A stretch of DNA of 14,217 nt from an uncultured Lachnospiraceae bacterium (GTDB lineage Bacteria; Bacillota_A; Clostridia; Lachnospirales; Lachnospiraceae), in NCBI GenBank assembly GCA_902795835.1, contig CADBNA010000268.1, forward strand, positions 1-14,217. Reading direction: 5' to 3'. The notes beneath the pieces were generated by a model. It was given only the letters and a program-made list of their open reading frames with translations. It ran no database searches and was not told the DNA's origin. This document shows, in pieces, positions 7,964-14,217 of the stretch (positions are counted from its first letter, which is position 1; each line of letters starts with the position of its first letter). Both the position numbers and the translations under genes were made by a program.

Positions 7964-8935
7964 TTATTTCAGGGTGCGTATATCCGGTCCGGACATTTGC
8001 AGAAGCGCATAGTGTCCGTAGATCCTGGAGAATGTCCGGTCGGAAAAGGTGTCCCGGAATTCCGACAGGGACAGGTTGGTGGAAATAATGGTCTGCTTTC
8101 TGCGCAGGATCCGCTCATTTACAATCAGGAAGAGCTGCGATGCCACAAACGTATTGGAAAGCTCGGTTCCGAGATCGTCAATAATCAGCAGCTCGCTGTC
8201 GAATATGAGGTCGTGCATCTCCTGACCGGCCTGGCGGTCTTCAAAAGTATACGCGCGCAGACTGTCAAACAGGTCATAGGCCGTTATGTACAGGACACTG
8301 TGTCCCGCGCGCAGCAGCTCTCCGGCTATGCAGCGGGACAGGAACGTTTTTCCCGTTCCCACATTTCCATATATAAAAAGGCCGCTTCCTTCCTGACCGA
8401 AATCCCGGACAAAGGATTCTGCCTGGCCGAGGGCGTCTGCGGCATCCTGCCTGGGGGTGCGGCCGGTCCGCGGGTCCGTCTGGTCATCCGGGTAATAGTC
8501 CAGCAGGAATGCGGAAAACCCTTCTTCTCTGCGCATATTGTCCAGATGAGCCTGCTCGTACAGCATTTCCGTCTCAAGCTGCCGGAAACAGCGGCATTTT
8601 TCTCTCCCGACATAGCCTGTGTCCCTGCAGATGGGACAGGTGTAGGGGGGCTCCAGCCATTCTTCCGTATATCCGTGCATTTGCAGCAGTTCTTTTCGCC
8701 TGGAGGCAATACGGGACAGAGCAGAACGCAGATCAATATCCTCCCCGTCTCCCAGTCCGACCGCCTCACGAGCTTTCTTCAGAGAAAGGGAAGCTCTTTC
8801 CTCATCCAGGGCCGCCAGAGCGGGAATCCGTGCGTAGACCTCCGCCTCGCGCTGCTCCTGAATACGGCGGGCATTTTGCGCTCTTGCATTACAGATCCGC
8901 ATGATTGCATCATGCTGGGCATTCGTCAATGGCAT
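7964..8935 (-). CDS. dnaC: AAA+ helicase loader, DnaC/DnaI type
   Basis: This is an ATPase of the DnaC/DnaI (COG1484-like) family that loads the replicative helicase. Counting from ATG 8935 (323 residues): a helical N-terminal part; a zinc-binding-like cluster CPIC (100-103) with Cys114 and Cys116; Walker A GNVGTGKT (180-187); Walker B LLIIDD (239-244); sensor-1 IISTN (273-277); and an arginine-bearing segment DRTFSRI near 289-295. The ATG at 8935 is preferred because AAAGGT lies six bases upstream. An in-frame TTG at 8950 would add five residues but has no visible ribosome binding site. The gene follows the DnaD-family gene by 37 bases, probably in one transcript. The symbol follows E. coli usage; the Bacillus equivalent is dnaI. 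Confidence 0.9.
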   Translation of the reverse strand: MPLTNAQHDAIMRICNARAQNARRIQEQREAEVYARIPALAALDEERASLSLKKAREAVGLGDGEDIDLRSALSRIASRRKELLQMHGYTEEWLEPPYTCPICRDTGYVGREKCRCFRQLETEMLYEQAHLDNMRREEGFSAFLLDYYPDDQTDPRTGRTPRQDAADALGQAESFVRDFGQEGSGLFIYGNVGTGKTFLSRCIAGELLRAGHSVLYITAYDLFDSLRAYTFEDRQAGQEMHDLIFDSELLIIDDLGTELSNTFVASQLFLIVNERILRRKQTIISTNLSLSEFRDTFSDRTFSRIYGHYALLQMSGPDIRTLK

Positions 8936-8972
8936 ATCGGTACCTTTCAAGTCCGGTTACATCCGGTCTGTT

Positions 8973-10238
8973 CTATCCGTTCGCCCCGGACTGTCCGGCC
9001 GTATCCGGTCCGGATTTCCGGCTCTGTTTTTCCCGCTTGTTCTGTTCCAGCCTGGCAAAGTCATAATCGTTTCGCTGGGAAAAATTGCTGAACCGGTTTG
9101 ACTGCGCCTGAGCAGGCTGCGTTTTTTTCCTTCCGGAAGAAGCGGTCTTATGAAGATCAGACTGGGTTTCCTGATGTCTGGCATCTTCCCGCGCGATATC
9201 TTCCGCCGTGCGGACGCCGGCCCGGTGCCAGTCGGAGAGAATACGTTCCGCATAGGGAAAGCTGGGCTGTCCCGTTTTTCGGACGGTTCTGGCCGCGGCT
9301 TCCGCGATGACTTCCTGTGAAAATCCGTAATCATAAAGCCATCTGGTCATAGCCTTCTTTTCATCGGGAATGGGATCCCTGTTGCGGATGCCGAAAGCCT
9401 TGAAGATGGCGTAGTATTCTTTGCTGTGAGGACTGGTGCCGGCCTTTGCCTCCCGCAGCGTGCGGATTCCTTCCGCGTGCCAGGCGAGTCCTACTTTTTC
9501 AATATAGTTCAGGCTGCGGCCGCCTTTGACAACGCTGTATTCAATCAGGTAATCCAGCAGGTCAAACGGAAACTGCAGTTCATCAAAGAAATAGAGCAGC
9601 CGGCGCATATCCGTTGTGCTCAGGGGACGTCCCAGATAACGTTCCGCAACATAGAGGATTTTCCGAGCCTCCTCGTTGTCCTTCAGCTCCTTCAGGCGGG
9701 TACTGCTGATCTGGGCGGATTCTTTTTCGGAGGAAGCTTCCTTTTCCGGCGCCGTATCGTTTGCGCCTTCCGGCCCGGCTGTCTCCGGGTGCCTGCCGGC
9801 AACGGCCTGCGATGCTTTTTCTTCTCCGGGAACAGCCTTCCCCGCCGGCTCTGCGGCGGACCCGGTATCTGCGGGCGGATCCAGATACAGCTCATCCGGT
9901 TCCAGGCGGGTCGCAGCCAGATTCCGGGCTACGGGCAGGAGCGTGACCTCCTCCAGCTCCCGCTGGGCGGCGCTTTTGCCTTCGGAAAAGCGGAGCCTGA
10001 GCAGGCCCGCTTTTTCCCAGTACCGGAGCGCCCGCAGAATGTCTTTTTCCGTGCAGGAAAAAACATCCGCCAGAGAAGACAGGGACGTGTTCCGGTCGGG
10101 AGCATGCGCACTGCGCAGCAAATAAAGGAATATTTTGACAAACTCCCCGTTTGCGCGGGGCATATAGTAGTCGACAAAGTCGTCCGGCAGCATGGTTGCC
10201 CCTGCTAGACGGCTGTCCTGAATCATAATAGAACCCAT
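8973..10238 (-). CDS. DnaD/DnaB-family replication initiation protein, two DnaD domains
   Basis: This 421-residue protein resembles the Firmicute primosomal proteins DnaD and DnaB, which help load the replicative helicase at origins. The N-terminal part (about 1-95) looks like a winged helix. A low-complexity Ala/Glu/Pro linker follows (about 113-185). Then come two DnaD-type helical domains, each ending in the same signature, Y-x3-[IV]-x3-W-x3-G-[IV]-R-T: Y245-T260 and Y329-T344. The basic C-terminal tail includes NRFSNFSQRNDYDF, a block common in clostridial DnaD proteins. A two-domain layout beside a helicase loader matches Bacillus dnaB-dnaI. The ATG at 10238 lies 10 bases after GGGAG. 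An in-frame ATG four codons later has no better site. A terminator-like hairpin ends about 18 bases before the start. Confidence 0.88.
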   Translation of the reverse strand: MGSIMIQDSRLAGATMLPDDFVDYYMPRANGEFVKIFLYLLRSAHAPDRNTSLSSLADVFSCTEKDILRALRYWEKAGLLRLRFSEGKSAAQRELEEVTLLPVARNLAATRLEPDELYLDPPADTGSAAEPAGKAVPGEEKASQAVAGRHPETAGPEGANDTAPEKEASSEKESAQISSTRLKELKDNEEARKILYVAERYLGRPLSTTDMRRLLYFFDELQFPFDLLDYLIEYSVVKGGRSLNYIEKVGLAWHAEGIRTLREAKAGTSPHSKEYYAIFKAFGIRNRDPIPDEKKAMTRWLYDYGFSQEVIAEAAARTVRKTGQPSFPYAERILSDWHRAGVRTAEDIAREDARHQETQSDLHKTASSGRKKTQPAQAQSNRFSNFSQRNDYDFARLEQNKREKQSRKSGPDTAGQSGANG

Positions 10239-10255
10239 TGCATCTTCTCTCCCGG

Positions 10256-10299
10256 AAAAACTGACCGGCCCGGCAATACCGGGCCCTGCGCCGGATCAG
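10256..10299 (-). terminator. Terminator-like hairpin after murC
   Basis: On the minus strand, CTGA-T-CCGGC (10299-10290) can pair with GCCGGTCAG (10269-10261), with one bulged T. Alternatively a perfect inner 7-base-pair stem GGCCCGG/CCGGGCC (10285-10279 with 10273-10267) forms around TATTG. TTTTT (10260-10256) follows the outer stem directly. It lies 4 bases after the murC stop and 18 bases before the next gene's start, so it could fully stop or only reduce read-through. Confidence 0.75.
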
Positions 10300-10302
10300 G
10301 TC

Positions 10303-11682
10303 TCATCCGGCTGTGAGATCTTCGCCGATACGGACAACATTGCCTGCGCCCATGGTGATCAGAAGATCTCCGGGTTCACAGTGCACACGGAGAAAAGCTT
10401 CTATCTCTTCAAAAGAGGGGAAGTAATCACAGTCCGTGCCGAGCTTGCGGATCTCTTCCTGCACGTCCCGGGAAGAAATGCCGTAAATGTCCAGTTCTCT
10501 GGCGGCATAGATATCGGCCAGCACTACATGATCCGCCAGTGTCAGAGCCTCTGCGAATTCGTGCAGGAGAGATTTTGTTCTGGTATAGGTGTGCGGCTGA
10601 AACACGCACCATACTTTGCGGTGCGGATATTTGGCAGCTGTGCGCAGTGTTGCACGGATCTCTGTCGGATGATGAGCGTAGTCATCAATCACCGTTACCT
10701 CACCCATTTTCCCCTTGTATTCGAAACGGCGGTTCGTGCCGTGAAAAGAGGCCAGACCGGACCGGATCGTATCTTCCGCAAGGCCCAGGATATCCCCCAG
10801 GGCTATGACGGCCAGCGCATTGCTCACGTTGTGCTCGCCCGGCACTGCCAGCTGAAACCGGCCATAGAGCTTTCCGGCTTTCATGACGCGGAAGGACGCG
10901 CAGCCCATCTCATCGTAGGAAACGGCATCCGCCGTAAAATCACCGCTGCCTTTCAGAGAGTATGTGACAATTCTGCAGGGGAGACCTTTTGAGATCATTT
11001 TATATGCCGGGTCATCTGCGTTGATGATCAGCGTGCCGTCGGCGGGAAGCAGCTCCGCAAAACGCCGGAAGGAGTGGCGGATATCTTCCAGATCCTTGAA
11101 AAAATCCAGATGATCTGCGTCAATATCCAGAATGATGCCTATTTTCGGGAAAAAACTCAGGAAGCTGTTCGTGTACTCACAGGCTTCCATCAGGAAGGTA
11201 TCCCTGCTGCCGATGCGGTAGTTGCCCTGAATCAGCGGAAGAACCCCGCCGACAGAAATAGTCGGATCCATGTCGGCTTCCATCAGAACATGGGCGGCCA
11301 TAGAGGTCGTTGTTGTTTTCCCGTGCGTTCCGGATACGCAGATCGGAATCCGGTAATTCTTCATCATCTGCCCCAGGAGCTCTGCCCTGGAGAGCATCGG
11401 GATCCCTTTGGCCACGGCACATGCGTATTCCGGGTTGTCCGGATGGATGGCAGCCGTATATACCACGGCGTCGATATCATCGGTGATGTTGTCGGCTTTC
11501 TGGGGATAACGGATGCCGGCCCCCGCTTTTTCGAGGCGTTCCGTGAGCTGAGATGCCTGGGCATCGGAACCGGTAACCGTAAAGCCTTCTTTCAGAAGGA
11601 TAGCGGCCAGTCCGCTCATACTGATGCCCCCGATGCCAATAAAATGCAGATGTGCAGGTTCCTTGAAGGATATTGTATACAT
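10303..11682 (-). CDS. murC: UDP-N-acetylmuramate--L-alanine ligase
   Basis: MurC adds L-alanine to UDP-N-acetylmuramic acid using ATP, the first amino-acid step of the peptidoglycan stem. From ATG 11682 the protein has 459 residues, normal for the family. Motifs: the UDP-binding GIGGISMSG (16-24), the P-loop GTHGKTTTT (118-126), the metal-ligand Glu168 in MEACEY, GEHNVSNALA (282-291), NRRFE (317-321), DDYAHHPTE (333-341) and FQPHTYTRT (361-369). The three Mur ligase domains are complete. I chose 11682 because GGGGGCGG lies just upstream and the family homology begins here. The frame is open to 11793, but the added 37 residues are not MurC-like and would extend upstream of the predicted promoter. 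It is divergent from glgC. Confidence 0.96.
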   Translation of the reverse strand: MYTISFKEPAHLHFIGIGGISMSGLAAILLKEGFTVTGSDAQASQLTERLEKAGAGIRYPQKADNITDDIDAVVYTAAIHPDNPEYACAVAKGIPMLSRAELLGQMMKNYRIPICVSGTHGKTTTTSMAAHVLMEADMDPTISVGGVLPLIQGNYRIGSRDTFLMEACEYTNSFLSFFPKIGIILDIDADHLDFFKDLEDIRHSFRRFAELLPADGTLIINADDPAYKMISKGLPCRIVTYSLKGSGDFTADAVSYDEMGCASFRVMKAGKLYGRFQLAVPGEHNVSNALAVIALGDILGLAEDTIRSGLASFHGTNRRFEYKGKMGEVTVIDDYAHHPTEIRATLRTAAKYPHRKVWCVFQPHTYTRTKSLLHEFAEALTLADHVVLADIYAARELDIYGISSRDVQEEIRKLGTDCDYFPSFEEIEAFLRVHCEPGDLLITMGAGNVVRIGEDLTAG

Positions 11683-11721
11683 ATTCCGCCCCCGGATAAT
11701 GGTCTTGATTGCTGGTAACTC

Positions 11722-11750
11722 ATTATAAAAGAAGCGCACTGAAAAAGCAA
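11722..11750 (-). promoter_or_regulatory. Candidate murC promoter
   Basis: On the minus strand a perfect -10 TATAAT (11727-11722) is 17 bases downstream of TTGCTT (11750-11745), a partial -35. Transcription from near 11715 would give a leader of roughly 30 bases and supports the short murC start at 11682. Confidence 0.7.
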
Positions 11751-11856
11751 GCAGCCGTCCACCCTGGCAAAGCGGACACATATAACAGGACAAGAATAAA
11801 AATTCAGCATTTTTTACAATTTTACGGCGTATTTGCCAGTTTGTCTATGAAAAATG

Positions 11857-11885
11857 TTCACAATCAAAATCAACTATGCTATAAT
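11857..11885 (+). promoter_or_regulatory. Promoter of glgC-glgD
   Basis: TTCACA (11857-11862, five of six consensus bases) lies 17 bases before a perfect TATAAT (11880-11885). Predicted transcription starts near 11892, leaving a short leader of about 23 bases with no room for a riboswitch. The surrounding DNA is A+T-rich compared with the genes. Confidence 0.85.
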
Positions 11886-11914
11886 CCATGTATTAAAGGA
11901 CAAGAGGTGATTGC

Positions 11915-13192
11915 ATGATCAAGAAAGAAATGATCGCCATGCTTCTGGCTGGCGGTCAGGGCAGCCGGCTTGGCGTATTGACTGACAGAGTGGCCAAGCC
12001 TGCCGTTGAATTTGGCGGGAAATACAGGATCATTGACTTTCCTTTGAGCAACTGTATCAATTCCGGCGTGGACACCGTAGGCGTGCTGACGCAGTATCAG
12101 CCTCTCCGGCTGAACAGTCATATAGGCATCGGCATTCCCTGGGATCTGGACCGCAATGTAGGCGGCGTAACCATTCTGCCCCCTTATGAAAAAAGTGACA
12201 GCAGTGAGTGGTATACTGGCACGGCAAATGCTATATATCAGAACATGGCCTACATGGAGTCCATGAATCCGGATTATGTCCTGATTCTCTCAGGCGACCA
12301 TATCTATAAGATGGACTACGAAGTGATGCTGGATTTCCACCGTGCGAATCATGCAGATGTCACGATTGCCTGCATGCCCGTACCGATCGAAGAGGCCAGC
12401 CGGTTCGGCGTCATGATCACTGACGGAAACGGCAGGATTACGGATTTTGAGGAAAAACCGGCACATCCGCGCAGCAATCTGGCTTCCATGGGCATCTATA
12501 TATTCAGCTGGAACACGCTGAAGGAATCGCTGATTGCGCTTCGCGATCAGAAGGGATGTGATTTCGGCAAACATATCCTGCCGTACTGCAGGGACAGGGG
12601 CCAGCGCCTGTTTGCATACGAATTCAACGGGTACTGGAAAGACGTGGGTACCCTCGGATCTTTCTGGGAAGCCAATATGGAACTCATTGACATCATACCG
12701 GAGTTTAACCTGTATGAGGAGTTCTGGAAGATCTATACGAACGGCGAGATCATCCGGCCTCAGTATGTTTCCGAGGAAGGCACGGTAGACCGGTGCATCA
12801 TCGGAGAGGGATCCGAGATATACGGAGAGGTGCATGATTCGGTTATCGGCGCCGGTGTGACGATCGGCAGAGGCGCGGTCGTCCGCAATTCCATAATCAT
12901 GCGCGGCACAGTGATCGGTGCAGGCGCCCGGATAGACAAGGCCATAATCGCCGAGGATGTCCGGATCGGCAGCAATGTGCGCATCGGCGAGGGAGAAGAA
13001 GCCCCGAACGTCTGGAAGCCGCAGATCTACGGATGGGGTCTGGCTACGATCGGCGAAGGAAGCGTCGTGCCTGACGGTATAAAAATAGGAAAGAATACAG
13101 TGCTGAACGGTGTCACAACCGCCGAAGACTACACAGACGGAGAACTGCCAGGAGGCGGGGCCCTGATAAAGGAGGGTGGTGATCAGCTATGA
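11915..13192 (+). CDS. glgC: Glucose-1-phosphate adenylyltransferase, catalytic subunit
   Basis: GlgC makes ADP-glucose from ATP and glucose 1-phosphate, the committed step of bacterial glycogen synthesis. At 425 residues it is normal in length. The nucleotide-binding LAGGQGSRL (11-19), Lys28 in [13 protein letters not shown] (99-106), the catalytic-Asp motif SGDHIYKMD (126-134) and the glucose-phosphate-binding EKP (180-182) are all intact. A left-handed beta-helix of hexapeptide repeats (I/V-G-x-G-type) fills about residues 285-400. The ATG at 11915 follows AGAGGTGA by four bases. Its stop overlaps the glgD start (ATGA), so the two are translationally coupled and probably form a heteromeric enzyme. 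The position equivalent to E. coli Lys39, an activator-site residue, is Arg or Val here, so allosteric control may differ. Confidence 0.97.
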   Translation: MIKKEMIAMLLAGGQGSRLGVLTDRVAKPAVEFGGKYRIIDFPLSNCINSGVDTVGVLTQYQPLRLNSHIGIGIPWDLDRNVGGVTILPPYEKSDSSEWYTGTANAIYQNMAYMESMNPDYVLILSGDHIYKMDYEVMLDFHRANHADVTIACMPVPIEEASRFGVMITDGNGRITDFEEKPAHPRSNLASMGIYIFSWNTLKESLIALRDQKGCDFGKHILPYCRDRGQRLFAYEFNGYWKDVGTLGSFWEANMELIDIIPEFNLYEEFWKIYTNGEIIRPQYVSEEGTVDRCIIGEGSEIYGEVHDSVIGAGVTIGRGAVVRNSIIMRGTVIGAGARIDKAIIAEDVRIGSNVRIGEGEEAPNVWKPQIYGWGLATIGEGSVVPDGIKIGKNTVLNGVTTAEDYTDGELPGGGALIKEGGDQL

Positions 13193-14217
13193 GAGCATTG
13201 GGAATTATTCTTGCCGGCGGAAACAGCAACAGGATGCGGGAATTGTCCGACAAGAGAGCCATTGCGGCCATGCCTGTCGCAGGCAGCTACCGGAGTATTG
13301 ATTTTGTCCTTAGCAGCATGACAAATTCCCACATACAGAAGGTGGCGGTGCTTTCGCAGTATAATGCGAGATCGCTGAATGAACACCTGATGTCTTCAAA
13401 GTGGTGGAATTTCGGACGAAAGCAGGGCGGGCTGTATGTATTTACACCGACCGTAACGACGACAAACAGCTGGTGGTACCGCGGAACAGCGGATGCTCTG
13501 TACCAGAATATACGGTGGCTGCAGGAGTCACATGAACCGTATGTTGTCATTACTTCCGGTGACGGAATATATAAGCTTGACTTTGGCAAGGTTTTGGAAT
13601 ATCATATCGCAAAGCGGGCAGACATCACAATTGTCTGCACGGAATGCAGAGACGACGATCCGAGCCGTTTCGGCGTCCTGAAGATGAACGAAGATTACCG
13701 CATACAGGAATTTGAGGAGAAACCGATGGTTTCTGACTCCAGCCTCATTTCGACCGGTATCTACGTGATCCGAAGACGGCAGCTGATAGAATTGCTCGAA
13801 CGTTGTGCACAGGAAGACAGGTACGACCTGGTCAAGGATATCTTTATCCGTTACAAAAACCTGAAACGGATTTATGGATATAAAATAAATACCTATTGGA
13901 GCAACATTGCGACGGTGGAATCCTATTATCGAACGAATATGGATTTCCTGAAACCGGAGGTCAGGGATTACTTCTTCAATCAGTATCCCGGGATCTACTC
14001 CAAGATCGACGACCTTCCGCCCGCCAAATACAATCCTGGCAACGTGGTAAAGAACAGTTTAATTTCGAGTGGTTGTATCATTAATGGACAAGTTGAAAAT
14101 TCTATCCTCTTCAAAGACGTATATGTAGGCAACAACTGTGTGATAAAGAATTCCATCGTCCTGAACAATGTGTACCTGGGGGACAATACTCATATTGAGA
14201 ATTGTATTGTCGAAAGC
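13189..14217 (+). CDS. glgD: GlgD, glucose-1-phosphate adenylyltransferase-like regulatory subunit (3' truncated)
   Basis: The frame is open from ATG 13189 to the last base of the window (343 codons), so the C-terminus is missing. The protein is a GlgC paralogue of the GlgD type, found beside glgC in Firmicutes and thought to modulate GlgC activity. It keeps the fold but has a changed nucleotide loop, LAGGNSNRM (8-16), and the GlgC Lys of AKPA is lost (RAIAAM at 23-28). It keeps WWYRGTADA (95-103), the Asp of SGDGIYKLD (123-131, with Gly in place of the usual His) and EEKP (176-179). Hexapeptide repeats begin around residue 288. The start overlaps the glgC stop by 4 bases, and AAGGAGGG lies upstream inside glgC. 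Confidence 0.95.
   Translation, partial: MRALGIILAGGNSNRMRELSDKRAIAAMPVAGSYRSIDFVLSSMTNSHIQKVAVLSQYNARSLNEHLMSSKWWNFGRKQGGLYVFTPTVTTTNSWWYRGTADALYQNIRWLQESHEPYVVITSGDGIYKLDFGKVLEYHIAKRADITIVCTECRDDDPSRFGVLKMNEDYRIQEFEEKPMVSDSSLISTGIYVIRRRQLIELLERCAQEDRYDLVKDIFIRYKNLKRIYGYKINTYWSNIATVESYYRTNMDFLKPEVRDYFFNQYPGIYSKIDDLPPAKYNPGNVVKNSLISSGCIINGQVENSILFKDVYVGNNCVIKNSIVLNNVYLGDNTHIENCIVES

Noticed and set aside
7874..9091. 405-codon plus-strand open frame opposite the loader and prs start
   Set aside because: It spans two well-supported minus-strand genes and their gap, has no ribosome binding site and no recognisable domain.
11683..11793. N-terminal extension of murC (37 extra codons)
   Set aside because: It would start upstream of the predicted murC promoter and lacks family similarity; the ATG at 11682 has a good ribosome binding site.
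1..14217. Mobile elements, CRISPR arrays, tRNA or rRNA genes
   Set aside because: I looked for transposase motifs, regularly spaced repeats, inverted-repeat ends and cloverleaf-like sequences and saw none.

Overview
The window looks like a housekeeping stretch from the chromosome of a low-oxygen Firmicute, most likely a Clostridia/Lachnospiraceae-type bacterium of moderate G+C. This rests on Shine-Dalgarno-rich starts, sigma-A-type promoters, a lysine (L-box) riboswitch in front of dapA, a DnaD/DnaB-type protein next to a DnaI/DnaC-type helicase loader, paired glgC-glgD genes, and an RNA polymerase beta' subunit with a clostridial-style acidic tail. The taxonomic placement is inference from gene content. 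I see no mobile element, CRISPR array, tRNA, rRNA or defence island.

Layout. 1-2634 (+): the 3' part of rpoC, cut by the window edge. 2659-2690: a strong hairpin terminator, probably shared with the convergent typA (2693-4525, -). 4526-5037: a 512-base divergent intergenic region holding a typA promoter and structured leader on the minus strand and, on the plus strand, a near-consensus promoter, a lysine riboswitch aptamer and a transcription terminator. 5038-6713 (+): dapA-dapB, the lysine-repressible operon. 6706-7890 (-): a divergent PRPP synthetase that overlaps the end of dapB by 8 bases tail to tail. 7964-8935 (-): helicase loader. 8973-10238 (-): a two-domain DnaD/DnaB-family replication protein. 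10303-11682 (-): murC. 11683-11914: a divergent promoter region. 11915-13192 (+) glgC and 13189-14217 (+) glgD, the latter cut by the window edge.

How the genes work together. dapA and dapB catalyse the first two steps specific to the diaminopimelate/lysine branch, and the riboswitch should shut them down when lysine is plentiful. MurC adds the first amino acid (L-alanine) of the peptidoglycan stem peptide, into which diaminopimelate or lysine is later built. The DnaD/DnaB-like protein and the loader form a replication-initiation pair, matching the dnaB-dnaI adjacency of Bacillus. PRPP synthetase supplies nucleotide, histidine and tryptophan synthesis. GlgC/GlgD make ADP-glucose for glycogen.

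I do not see a clearly new biological system. The points most worth checking are the mapped riboswitch switch, the terminator-like hairpin directly before the DnaD-family gene, the atypical active-site motifs of the PRPP synthetase, and hairpins that abut the ribosome binding sites of typA and prs.
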